Source: Tanypteryx hageni
Lineage: Eukaryota > Arthropoda > Insecta > Odonata > Petaluridae
DNA: 64,000 nucleotides
Assembly: GCA_028673005.1 (NCBI GenBank)
Contig: CM054117.1
Coordinates: 2,232,001-2,296,000, forward strand
Direction of reading: 5' to 3'
Below the pieces are notes generated by a model. The model was not told where the DNA came from. It saw only the letters and a list, made by a program, of their open reading frames with translations, and searched no databases. The position numbers and the translations under genes were made by a program. Shown here piece after piece: positions 1 through 11,244 of the stretch (position 1 is the first letter of the stretch; every line of letters starts with the position of its first letter).

Positions 1-3000
1 CAACATCTTGGTTACCGAACAAATGTAAGTAGATGTATAGATTTATGTTGAGATAAATCCTTCAATGATAATGGTAAAAGACAACAATGTTTTGATATTC
101 CTTAAAAATCATTTAACACACTTTAAAAGTATTCATAGATTATGTTTAGAATTTAGGCATGAATCCATTTGTATCCTTTACTTTGGCGGTGGTTATTTTT
201 CCTCTACGGCGCGCCATGGCGTGAATTTTCCTTGCATTAATCTTTACGTGGCTATCTCCCTTTGCTGAGGACAATAATTAAGAAATTTAGCTTTGTTGCC
301 GCCTTGAAAATGTTAATAAAATTTGCGCTTAAAGTATAATTTCGAGCGATTTAACATGTAATACGAGAAAAGAGAAACATAATAAAAATATTCAGTGTTT
401 CTTGCGTCAAATAAGTCATTTTCCGTGATCGTAAGTTAATATTTAGGTATATTTATATCCACATCAGTGAAGGGCTGCATGGCATTTTGGGGTTTCTCAA
501 CACCATTTCCCATGCATTCTTATGGAAATAGTATTTTATTGATACCCCACGGTCTGCAAACCTAGACCAAGTTCTTCCTTTGGTCCATAGGATGGCCCAT
601 GAAACTTTTGAATTCTATAGCTTCAACGGTGTAAAAACGTATAAATAACATACATACATACATACACACACTCTACAATATTTGTAAGTTTAGAGAGAAT
701 AGGATAAAATATATATGGAATATATACAACGAATACATGCAATGAATATATTCAATGAATATAGAGGTTGAAACATGCATATTATAAGAAAAAAGGAAAT
801 GATATTATATAACATATACAATATAAAACAATACAAAATTATATGAAATAACATAACACACTGAGAATGATTATAAACAATATAATATAGTAGACACTAG
901 ACAATAAAAACGCAACAAAGTAGAAGAGAGGGAAGAGGGAGGGAGAGAGGGGAGGGGAGAAGGGAGGGAGAGGGAGGGAGGGGAGAGATTGGGAGGGAGA
1001 GGGAGAGTTAGAGGGGGTGGAGGGAAGGGGAGAGAAGGGAGGCGTGAGAAATGGGAGACTTCACTCACGCTCCATGAGGAAAAAATATGCGTAGAGAGAA
1101 GTAGAATACAAAAGTCGTTCGCTTTGCACACGCGTACCACACCGCCCACAAAAAAGAAATATATGGCGTCCATAAAAAATTGATCGTAAAAAAGTAGTCC
1201 GGGAAAAAATAATGGCGCTTAAAAAATAATATCTGTTGGTCGTCACTTTTTACGCGAAGGCGGGAGATAGAAATTGAAAAAATAATAATGCCAGAATAAA
1301 TATATAAATACAAAGCTGCCCCTGGAGGGGTGAGTGGGAGGGGACACTCGTTCCGAGGCCCGCGATTGTTAACTTTTGAATTCAAATCACGGGTGACAGA
1401 TGACTACCGATTAAAATGGAATGGCGGACGCGTCTGAGGATGGGAGGGTTAAAGTGTTAGGATGGAGGGAAGTGGCGGTGGGAGGAAAAGGGGAGAATGG
1501 TGGGGCGGAAAATTGGGAGGGAGGAAAGGGGAGGGAGGCCAGAGAGAGGAAACGTCCGCAAAGTGGGTTGGGAAGAGAGATGTGCTGGACGCAGAGAGAG
1601 AGAGATATAGTGAGTAGAGGGAAGGGGGAGCGAGAGGGTAAGACAAAGTCGAAATAAATGACATTTCCCGAACTGGCCGATGCTCCCGCCCTCTCCGCCG
1701 CCCCCAATTGCCCAACATCCCCCACTCCATTAAGCCTCACCCCTTTCCGTGCAATTCCGACTGCGTGAGTCGATTCGGGGAACAAATGAAGCGTGGAATT
1801 CCTTTGTGAGGGAGGCAGAGGAATAGAATGGGATGTATATGTGGAACCGGCGAGTGCGAATCAGCGATAGGATAACGAGTGGTTTTCATCTTGTTGTCCG
1901 GACTCGGTCCTCTTCTAATTTTTCTGGTAGAATGTGCGATTCCACTAGGCGCATGGATTGACTTTCGCATTCCTCTCTAGAATTTTTGGTTTTATTTCTC
2001 TGGTTATAGTTTTACTTTTAAAATGCTTCGTGCGCTCTGAAAAAAATCAGCATTTCAGACTGACATTGGCAATGTGCTTAATATGTTTATTTATATTTTT
2101 ACGTTGGATATCTGGTAAAAAGAAGTATAATAAATAATATTAAATGGTCTTTAAGGACAGCTCAAATAGCATAATATTTTTAAATTTTAAATCATAAGAA
2201 ATTTACCGGATCCAATTTTAACGACCCACGACAATTTTGTCACACCTGATATTATAAATCAAAATATCATAAACCCATTTTATCGAACTGGAGAGCTAGA
2301 CCGCCATTGGCGACACTCATTTGTGACGCCATTGGATCAAAAAAACGTCTAGTTTCATTGGAGCATAAATAGCGTGCATCATACATATATGTGACAGCAG
2401 TCACTGATTCAAGACAAGAGAGCGGACGCCGCGTTTGGGCTTCATCACAAATATCGTTCAAATTCGCTTGATGTTTCTTATATTATAGAATGTCTTCAGG
2501 CGCTCAACAAATAGCCGTACCTATTTGAAAACGCGCGATATTTTACTTAATTTTTAACCTTTACTACAAACTTACAATCTGGAAAACCGCGATATGTTTA
2601 CAAAAATCCTGTTCAACGTAATTCCTTAAACCCGTTTCCTTAATAATTCCCGTTCCGTCTAAATCTATATGTCACCCTGCAATTCACCATCAATTTCTCT
2701 CGCAGGTTTGAGTTTCGTGATTGCCCTCAGGCAGAGCGAGCCCTACGATCGATCCGTTAGGCGGATCCAAAGGGAAGGCGATCCCTCCCTTACCCCCACG
2801 ATCTCCACGTTACTCTCAACTGAATGCTTTCTTAAATCGATTCCGCGAAAAATTCCATGATTACGCACTTTAAATTAGGTCTGCAGGACAAGGCAGAGAC
2901 AGATTGTGGCGGGAGCAGGAAGTAAAGGGTCGAGGAGAGTGGTGAATTCAAGAGGGAGAAGTTTTTGGAAGCGCCTCTCAATCGATCACACGTGCCTAAA

Positions 3001-3080
3001 ATTCTTCTAACAATGACAAAGAACACAATATTTTCCAAAAATTAATTAAGATTTTTCTAAAAATAGAGAGCATTAAACGT
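1..3080. other. Unassigned AT-rich DNA with purine-rich tracts
   Basis: I see no gene here. Two strand-asymmetric G/A-rich tracts (about 905-1,060 and 1,440-1,660) give long open frames on both strands, but these are low-complexity artefacts. A segment at about 470-670 ends in a short CATA repeat and could be the tail of an old SINE, but I cannot identify a promoter part. A short open frame at 2,669-2,860 follows a pyrimidine-rich stretch ending in CAG and could be an exon, but nothing in it matches a family I know. Confidence 0.5.
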
Positions 3081-3083
3081 TCA

Positions 3084-3254
3084 AATACCTACTTTTCATC
3101 GACGTGGACTACATACGTCAATGACAGCGACACAATATTCGACACTACATCAAAAAACGTGGAAGAATTCCTTCAAGACTTAAACAGTCACTATCCACCA
3201 GTCAACTTCACTCGCAAAATGGAATTCAATAACACTACATATATCATTTCTGTG
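3084..3254 (+). pseudogene. Possible Penelope-like reverse transcriptase fragment
   Basis: An open stretch of about 57 codons has the pattern seen just downstream of the catalytic motif in Penelope-like reverse transcriptases. A degraded tyrosine/aspartate block (YVNDSDTIFD) is followed about 15 residues later by EEFLQDLNSHYPPVNFT, which matches the family pattern of an 'EFL..LN..HP.I.FT' segment. The usual next block (N..I.FLD) is broken up. No GIY-YIG endonuclease or long terminal repeat is visible nearby, so only a scrap remains. The call rests on a short remembered pattern and could be wrong. Confidence 0.4.
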
Positions 3255-3757
3255 TTAATTGGCCGAGCGAAGAGACGTTTCTCCTGTTCAGTCCCTGTGC
3301 ATTTTGTTTGTTTGTCTGTTTGTTTGTTCTACGATAACCGCTGTCTCGGTTGTCTGATTTTCACCAAAGTTCTTGTGCATGTACAAATACCATAGTGTCG
3401 ACTGCCTATAGAACGCCACCCTTACAGTTCCTGCGTAATTTGCGTTCGCGCATTGCGCTAATTTCTAAATCTTATCCAATCAAAACGAAATTTATCATAA
3501 ATACGGAAAACATAAACCGATAAAGAAAACGTTGCTCTTGTGCTAACCTTTCTTGCCTGTTTACTAACGTTGTTTGAGTAGTGAATCACTCTATCCCTTC
3601 ACTTTTTACCTGAGTTCGACCATAGATTTTCACCTTGAGGCCAATCAACGAAGGAGACAACGTTATTTTTAATATAATAGTTAAGTGGATAGGATTGCTG
3701 CTCCGAGGACTCCTGTTTCTTCCATCTTACGCGACGCTGGTTACGAGGCCATACATA

Positions 3758-4690
3758 ATGTCTCGGATCACGGAGCTGGAGAGGGTGGTTGCGGACCTCC
3801 TTCCGAAAGTGGAAAGGTCGGAGGCAACCTTTGCGCGTGAGAGGGGTGCGGGTCCTTCCCTGAGAGAAAGCCACGCCAAAATGGCGGCTCGGGTTAGCCT
3901 GGGTGCGGAAGCCGGCAGAGTGATCGGGGAGGATCCTGGCTCCTATTCGCGGGTCGAGGGTCCTCCGGTCCGGAAGCCCGATGAGTGCTGTGTGGTGTCC
4001 ACTCGGGGGGATCGTGGGGTGGTGCTGCAGAGGCAGGGAGTTTTGAACGCTTCAGTGGACCCTCTTCCTGTAAGTAATCGGCTTGCGGTGCTATCGGAGG
4101 ACGACTCCACTGCCGTTACGCCCGCACCCGCTCCCGTCTCCTCGGTGGGGACCGGGCCCAAGGGGAGCTCGGGGAGAAAGACGGTGCAGTTAGTGAAAGG
4201 GAGCTCCAACGTCCGGCGTGTGATAGCGCCTTTACTGTCAAGGGCCCGCCGGGAGGGAGTTCATGAGCGGGTGTTCTCCAGGTGCATACCAGGAGGTTTG
4301 GTGCCCCAGGTGACTAAGGAGTTCAGGGCGTCTGTATTGGGCACGGGTTGCTTCTTGCTGCGGGTGCTGGCCCATGTTGGGGCTAACTACGCTTCGAAGC
4401 GCGGGTCAAAGGAGGTTTTAAGTTCAAGGATTTGGCCACTGAAGTTGCTCGTGTCCGAGAGGAGTAGGGTGCTGATGTGCAGCTTACTATCTGTAGCATT
4501 GTTCCTCGGCCGGACTGCGGTGCTATGGTTTGGAGCCGAGTGGTCGGGCTGAACCGTAGGCTGTAGGGGCTATGGAGTGTGCTTCGTTGACCTGAGGCCA
4601 GTCCTGGATTAAAGTAGGGCAGTTTTAAACGCTTCTGGTGCGCACTACACTGCCGAGGCTGATAAGTCGATAGCGCGTAGGGTGCTTGGG
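3758..4690 (+). pseudogene. LINE ORF1 with SGNH/GDSL esterase-like domain
   Basis: I place the start at the ATG of 3,758, which gives MSRITELERVV and a heptad-like N-terminus, although the frame is open further upstream. The middle is rich in Gly, Ser and Pro. From about 4,195 there is a GDS-like block (GSSNVRRV, serine kept, aspartate replaced by serine), then GGLVPQVTKEF, then a block like the 'hVGaND' motif (AHVGANY). After a frameshift near 4,450 the other frames carry PRPDCG and DLRPVLD pieces and a late histidine-like block, as in SGNH hydrolases. Such esterase domains occur in the ORF1 of CR1/L2-type non-LTR retrotransposons, which is what I infer here. No ORF2 follows, so the copy is a fragment. 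The GC content is clearly higher than in the flanks. Confidence 0.6.
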
Positions 4691-4769
4691 CATGCTAGGT
4701 CTTTTTTATGTTAGATTTAAGGAATGGTAATTATTCACTAAGCGTTAAGATGCAAGTCAATAGTAGTAA

Positions 4770-5190
4770 TACGTCCGACCGTCACCAAAAATTCTACACC
4801 ACACGTTGATCCGCGGATCAATTTGATAGTGCCCTTCTTGAACTGCATGGGGATTCGTCTCGGACCAATACACAAAGTTGTGCCTATTTACAGAACCATT
4901 AAGATGGAAGCACGCTTCATAGCTGTACAGAATATGCCCCTCCAGCTTTCTCAGAATTTGTCAGGCTCCCTGAAATCACTCACAAAATTCCAACCGTCTG
5001 TCTGCGTCGTCTCCGTGCAGATGTTGAACGAAAGCTGTTTTGTACGGGTGGAATCTGCCCTTGGCAAGAATCCGCTGGACAGAACTTTTGCATATCCCAA
5101 TTTCTTGGGAAATTTTACGGATGGATCTTCGAGTACTGGCGGCAACTTTTCATATAAATCAATAACCAAAACAGTATATTTCAAGCAGGT
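4770..5190 (-). pseudogene. Tc1/mariner-type transposase fragment
   Basis: Read on the minus strand with about three frameshifts, this gives an ordered piece of a mariner-superfamily transposase. A helix-turn-helix end (SVQRIL) comes first, then FHPYKTAFVQHLHGDDADR, the segment leading to the first catalytic carboxylate (EACFHLNGSVNRHN, with Glu where Asp is expected), then YWSETNPH, and NVWC with a glycine-rich stretch that in the family precedes 'IIGPYFF'. The second and third catalytic residues are missing. Two direct copies of CAGGGCTACCAC lie just outside the 5' side (5,199-5,210 and 5,348-5,359). They may be remnants of terminal sequence. Non-functional. Confidence 0.7.
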
Positions 5191-5661
5191 CGACTAAACA
5201 GGGCTACCACAATATCAAGGTTAGATTTTTTCTGTAATTATGATTTTGATAGTGTTTAGCTGAACCGATTTCAAAAAGAAATTTCGCTTGTAGGGCGAGT
5301 ATAAAATGGCAAAATAAAATTAACATGTTTCGAGCGTATCTATAAAGCAGGGCTACCACCATATAAGAAACAATAATTTCATGATTTCAAAGCAAATACT
5401 TAATATATGATTACACTACGGCGAATTTGACAAAAGCACTTATGTACCACGGGAAACCAGTGCACACCCCTACTTGTTACTTTCTCATATACGCAGAATA
5501 TATTGCTTTCTCATATACGTGGTATATTATTGTAATAATGAAAAATTCGACTTCGAGATTTTGATGGAAATACACGTTTTAGGTGTCCCTGAGTCCATAA
5601 AAGTGATTTTCGTGATGCCGTATGTCAGTCTGTCTGTCTCTAGGGCACAAACTCGTGCAAA

Positions 5662-6254
5662 AAATCGAATGATATCTCGTATTTATGCAATATGTCATCT
5701 TTTGCAGACTTTTTTCGTGAAAATTCTATTGCATAAATATAAAGGGTAGTTTAATCTTTGCTATTTTTAGAAATATTTCATTTATTTAAAAATAGCTTCA
5801 GAGAATTTGATTAAAATCAATCCAATTGTAGAGCCTGATGTCACAAATTATACTACGTGAGCCATATGTCTCTTAAAATCATTATGTGGCGTCCAGTGAC
5901 ATTATAATGTACGCTAAACTACCTTACCTAGCCCTATGACGTCATGTCTCCGCCGTGATCCCCTCAAAATCTTATTACAGCCTATACGGTTAAACTAAAT
6001 CGAATGATATCTCATATTTGTGGATAATATCATTCATAATGAATGAGATGAACGATATTGCGCAACAACTAAGGATACTTCATTTTAGGATATTTTAAAA
6101 CAAAATTCGTTTTACTCAAAATTGGCAATGAGGATTTTGATTAAAATCCATCCAGTCGTACATCCTGATGATTCAAATAATACTAACTAAGCCATATGTC
6201 CCAAAAATTACTATATATCCTTCAGTGGCATTAAATTATACGCTATACCACGGT
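5662..6254 (+). repeat. Diverged tandem dimer, period about 336 bp
   Basis: Two copies start with AAATCGAATGATATCTC (5,662 and 5,998). Both carry a middle part GATTAAAATC.ATCCA and both end near GCCATATGTC and a CAGTGGCATTA-like block. The similarity is interrupted by small indels, so the copies are old. No coding capacity is seen. It may be a satellite remnant or a duplicated piece of an unidentified element. Confidence 0.6.
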
Positions 6255-6317
6255 TAACTTTGATTTATAAGCGTTTTTATTTTATAATCGTACACAGTCG
6301 ACCAAACGTACCTATAT

Positions 6318-6960
6318 GTCACGGTAAATGTACGTAGTCCGATAAATGTGTACATTTCTCGGTTAATATGCACATTTGCCACCAAGTTTGGTAAATGTAA
6401 ATATAACATACTTTTACCGATTGGATTGGGGAAATGAAAACATTTACCTAGAGACACTAGCAAATTTGGGTAAACGTCGCAACACAGGTCACAACATGGC
6501 GGCGTCGCGAGCATCTGTTGAAATCTAAAAGTACGGTAAATGTGCGTTGTCTGGTAAATGTGTAAATTTCTTGGTAAATGTTGACAACAAACTAAATTTG
6601 GACAAAGGAAAATTTGACTCGGCCCCACCGGGTTGGATAAGTTATTCGAAGTGTTTTGGTTCCCCCTCACGTTCACTTTGTTCCCCCCACAGGTTGGGAA
6701 GCGTTCATCTTAATATATAACAGTGGAGGAGAACCCTCGATGATTTTTTTTATAAATTAACGTATTTATTAAAGTGTAGAATTTCTCAATGTTACTTATT
6801 TCCACATTCACCAAGGCACATGGGTAAAAGTGCACATTTACCCGGAAATGTACGGATAATACGTATTTGTTGAAAATTAAACTTACATTTACCGAGCTTG
6901 GTGTTAAATGTGCACATTAACCGGTAAATACACACATTTCCCGATTACGTATGTACCATA
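6318..6960. mobile_element. MITE-like palindromic element with GGTAAATGT repeats
   Basis: Arms at about 6,321-6,405 and 6,876-6,957 are imperfect inverted repeats of roughly 80 bp. On the left arm one reads GGTTAATATGCACATTTG and CCAAGTTTGGTAAATGTAA. The reverse complement of the right arm gives GGTTAATGTGCACATTTAA and CCAAGCTCGGTAAATGTAA. A third partial copy lies inside at 6,534-6,585. The core GGTAAATGTG(T/C)ACATTT recurs many times on both strands. There is no transposase. I infer a non-autonomous DNA element, superfamily unknown; I could not identify a target duplication. Confidence 0.55.
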
Positions 6961-6965
6961 TCATC

Positions 6966-8500
6966 ATCATAGGTAGTCTGTCCGTAGACAAGTCCGTGAT
7001 TATTCATGTTTAAACCTGGTTCTCCATATACTCCTATTTTCCACTGTCCTCTTCATATCTTGATAACTCTCTTTCCCTTTCAAATCGTCTGTCAGGTGAC
7101 CCTAACATATACATATTATATATACATACTCAAAAGGCCAACTCATGATTCTAAAGGAAAAAAGCAATATTCTCCAGTAAATAGATGTAATATAATTTAA
7201 TATATCGCAGTCAATGAGATACCTGGATTGGTGTCTCCAGCAAATATTAGAAAAAGCTATGCAAAGAGTATTACTCCGACAGACTAACTCGTGCAAACAA
7301 TTTCTTCGATGTTTAAGTAATCGAATCTTGCAAATCCAATTAATCCATGTTGAACATTAAACATTGCAATTGTTTAAGAAGTTAAAATTATTTTAGAAGC
7401 GTCGTCGTGAGCTACTTTTGATATACCCATTTATCGAGAGTGGATAAATCGGGTGTCGGAAGTTATTTCCGCATGATGGTTGTTAAATATTTAATATTTG
7501 TCGCCAAATATCATTAGCTCCGCATTGAAAATTACAGTAATAATACAGTAATATAATCTATTTTATTTCAATCTGTTCTAAAACTGCTTTAAGTTCGTGT
7601 TTTAAAACTTTCAATCACCCATTGATATTGATTAAAATTTTTTTGGCACCTATATCTTGTCGATATCGTTTCGTTTTCTGTTATTGTCTTCAAAGAGAGC
7701 TCCATTAATAATCAGATAAAACACTCAAAAGGCCAACTCATTATTCAAAAGGAATCAGATTTCACATAGCAATTACCAGTGAATGCAAGAAGCATGATAC
7801 GAATGTGAATTCCAATTATTATGCTACATATCTAACTGCGGAATGAAAAAGATCATTTAAAGTCGGTTTTCTCGTCTCACGATCAAAGCGAAAACAGTCA
7901 TTTGGTCGTTTGAATTCAATCCATAGAGCGATCTCGATAATTCAAATCTGAAAATTTTCCGACAATAGTTAAAGGCTCTTATAAAATTTCAGATATTTAC
8001 CGATATAATTGCTAATAGTGATTTATAATATTACGAGTAGTTGATCACGAAACGAAATTTATCCGTAAATGGATTGGAAATTTATGAGATCGATGATAGA
8101 CAATTCCAAAATTAATTCTCTAACAATATTTCGTTCATTTCGTTCGTACGAACGCCATTCAAGCGGCTGCTTCACAGTTTAAAATATCAACAAAATACGA
8201 AGAACTTCATTGGTCGTTTAGAAATAGATTTAGGAAAATAGACTTCGTCATTTTTCAATTTCAAAAACTTTCACTACTGCAAAAATAATCAGAATTCGTC
8301 CCATTGCGGTTTTGTCGAGGTCGAACGATCGTCATTCTCCTTAGGTTTACTTAATGGAGCATAATGCCATCTCTCTGACCCGACTGTAATTAGTCTTTGC
8401 GACGATAACTCCGCTAGTCTTTAGAATTCAGCTTTGAATGGCTTACATAAGAAAAGATCCTCACCACGAAAGGAGGATTAAAAAAACATGAGAACAAAAA
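6966..8500. other. Unassigned AT-rich DNA
   Basis: No gene is seen. A short direct repeat with the core CTCAAAAGGCCAACTCAT occurs at about 7,130 and again at about 7,724, about 594 bp apart. Its continuation ('GATTC/TATTC' then AAAGGAA, later CCAGT.AAT) is also shared, so this is likely a decayed duplicated repeat. Confidence 0.4.
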
Positions 8501-8639
8501 ATTACGGAGAAAGTCTTCTGGTCCATTGTGTGTTGAATCCATCGGGTAGCGCAGGATCCGTGTTGTTGAGGAAGGAGAACACCGCCAGATGGAAAATGGA
8601 GTTTGGGCACATCAGATTATATGAGTAATGAACGCTTAA

Positions 8640-9369
8640 ACGACATTTTAATGCGCCGTCCCTATTGAACGTCGCGAATAGCAGTCCCTCCCCCACCCTC
8701 TCCGCCCCCCAACCACCTTCACCACCTTCCCATTCATCCCCCTCCTCCCTCTTCCCCTCCCCGTGCAAATGACCGCTCTTTAAGGACCGCCTCAGACGTA
8801 AGCTATGCACCCTTTAGGAGCGGCCCGTGCCAGAGCAGACGACAGCAGGAGCGAAGGTTCTCCTCGCTAGCGCTGCTATTATATCTTGCACGGAAGCAGT
8901 TCAAACGAAGAGGGATGGCGTAGGGCGGTGCGGGGAGGCCCCAGAGGTGAGTGCACTGTGCGTACGAGTGTTCATCGCACCGCGAATGCAAATCCTAACG
9001 GCGAGCGAGAGGTGGTGCATGTGTGGCACCGCTCAGCGGACGGGTGAAGAGGGTTTAGGGACGGTGACAAATGAGCCATTGATAGCCGCTACACTGATGG
9101 GCCATCAGATTTTTTGCTTTTTTATCATTATTTTCTTCGTTTTTCGAAACTGCGGTCACGCTGGAGCGATACAAAATGGCTTTACGATCATTCCATCCGA
9201 ATATCGACGCCGTATCTTTTACGTGACTCGATCTGTATTTTCTTCGATTTTGTGGACCATTAGTGATGGAATCCGAAGAGACGCTATATCGTTTGATAAT
9301 ATCTCTGAAAATATATCGATAAACTCGAGGCAGTATAATGACGCGGAAAGACAATCAATAATTGTGTAA
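8640..9369 (+). other. GC-rich island with an unrecognised 180-codon open frame
   Basis: The local GC content is well above the flanks between about 8,640 and 9,060. The frame from the ATG at 8,827 stays open to 9,362 but carries no domain I recognise. It has a hydrophobic stretch (IFCFFIIIFFVF) near residue 100. A strong splice-donor match, GAG/GTGAGTG, lies at 8,945-8,952, so a first exon ending there is possible. The last third is AT-rich and looks non-coding. The island could be a promoter or first exon of a host gene, or chance. Confidence 0.25.
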
Positions 9370-10960
9370 AATAGAAGGAAAAGTTTTTTATTCCTTAATG
9401 GTTGGTGTTCTCTTCGCTCGAGAATGGGTTCGTTGAGATGAAAACTCTTTCAGCGTAATGAAATGCTGAAAATTGATTTTTACTCTTCAGAACATAATAT
9501 CTACGTATTTTAAATCGGTAGAATTCCATACAAAAGTATGCATAAATTTGTATGACTTTAGCTTTATTGTAGTCTTTTAATTATTAAGGCAAATTATAAT
9601 TTTCCGTTCAGTCATGCTGGTCAAAAGGGTTGCTCCCATTAAAATTCAAGAGAACATTATAAACAATAGTTTACGCTTAAAAGTGATACTTTTCACAAAT
9701 AGTTTTTATCCTAATATTAACTACCTGCGTATTGCAGCGTTGCTTGCAGCATAATATATAGGTTTATTGCCTCTCGGCATTGTAAATTATAAATGCAATG
9801 GAAATTAAGAATGTGTGTGGGTGAGTTTTTTTAGGAATGTTTCAAAATATTACAGAGCCTCCTGGTAGAGAACAATTCAAATATCTCCGACGTTCCCGCT
9901 TTAAAGTTTAAGCGGAAATTTATACCCACCAGTCCCTAGTGCGTCAAAGAGATGGCAGTAATACAAAAATTCACGACATAAATATTTTCTGCCAAATTTT
10001 CTGTTCGAATTACGCTTTGCGACAAATGCTACTATTAGATATTCGTACATTTGTATTTTATTGCTTAGGATTAGGATTACGCAATTTCGCAAAAAAACCT
10101 ACGATAATTTAAGGCAATCTATGCACTCGTATATATTCCACGTATGCGGGTTGAGACAACAATTGATTCTCGAAGTTTAACAATGATGTGGTCGGCAAGG
10201 CAACCCGTTTAAAAGCCGATATTTCCGCAAAATATGTGATTTAAATGTTAAATATGAGAGATTTGGAAGGATAGACGGTAAAAGATGAATAGAATAAGAA
10301 ACTTCATTAATAGTGCTAAAACATAGTTTTTATTAGAAGATGTTACGTCAATTCTTACTAATTTAAATTTCTAAAAGAATAAAAGCCTGCACTTTAAAAA
10401 GTCGATTTTTACGTGTTAACTGACGGGAAATGGATATCGCGCCTCTCTTTCTTCGTATTTATTTCCGTCATTTAATTTTTATATCTGATCAAACATTCCT
10501 GCGAAATTTCAACCTTCCAACTAATCGGGAAGTTTGCTAAAAACACGTTAAAACGCGACATTGATGACGTCAGCGTTATGACGATAGATCACGGAAACTA
10601 TATGCATAATTCGTACATTTTTAATTTTAATTTTTGAGGCAATATTTGCGACCAAAAAGGGAACTATCAATACTGTTAATGGAATTTCAATAACATACTT
10701 AACAGGACATGGTTCAGTGTTATACAAAATACATTATGAGTAAAAAGATAATGTTAAACTGTCACTCCTATGGAGCAGAGGATGAGCCACTGAGAAAAAG
10801 AGAAATGAGGAGCGCACTCAAATCAACACTCCATCCTCCTGCTGCTTAAGCTAGAAGAAAGCACTATTTTTCAAACCAGAATATGCAGGCTGAAAGGTAT
10901 AAATAATAATTTTTGTTTTCCATTTGAATAACATAGAAACGTTTCGAATCAGAGTGCAGA
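9370..10960. other. Unassigned AT-rich DNA
   Basis: I see no gene, RNA or clear element in this stretch. A segment near 10,495-10,545 (CGAAATTTCAACCTTCCAAC then CGGGAAGTTTG) resembles one at about 57,045-57,095, suggesting a shared old dispersed repeat. Confidence 0.4.
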
Positions 10961-10963
10961 ATT

Positions 10964-11121
10964 TTAATGGAGGGGAGGGAAAAAGGGGCGGTTAAGAAAT
11001 CCTAAGAAAAAACTGTCGACATTGGTATCAATCTACTATGAATTTCATATCAAATACGAATATCGAGCGAAAAGATGAAAATGAAGAGGGTTAGAAGAAG
11101 GGGGAGGGAAAAGGGGAGGTA
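10964..11121 (+). repeat. ~125-bp satellite, left end of split array
   Basis: About one and a quarter units of the satellite that dominates 18.5-20.5 kb. Landmarks are GGTTAAGAAATCCTAAG, TGTCGACATTGGTATCAATC, ATACGAATAT, AAAAGATGAAAATGAA and GGAGGGAAAAGGGG. It stops at GGGGAGGT(A), directly before the terminal repeat of the element that starts at 11,122. The orientation is the same as in the right-hand array. Confidence 0.85.
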
Positions 11122-11244
11122 GGGTGTCCCTAGAAAATCAACGCTGAAAATGTCAATGTGCTAACCAGTAATTTTTTTCCTTTTGGTGTCTATATACCAT
11201 AAACAAAATTTCAACACAATCGGACAATATTTTCCCGTGCCTCA
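11122..11244. repeat. Left terminal inverted repeat of the DTTxxNTG element
   Basis: It begins GGGTGTCCCT and ends CCCGTGCCTCA. It pairs with 18,379-18,514 in inverted orientation through several conserved blocks separated by small indels. The inner end carries its own small hairpin (CCCGTG/CACGGG). Confidence 0.65.

Noticed and set aside
871..1785. Several open frames of 78-124 codons rich in Ser/Pro/Leu or Gly/Arg/Glu
   Set aside because: Low-complexity purine-rich DNA; frames on opposite strands overlap and none has a domain.
2669..2860. Possible host exon after a pyrimidine-rich CAG acceptor
   Set aside because: 63 codons without recognised homology, and no partner exon nearby can be defined.
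4823..5197. 124-codon plus-strand open frame
   Set aside because: It is the antisense of the mariner transposase remnant, which reads better on the minus strand.
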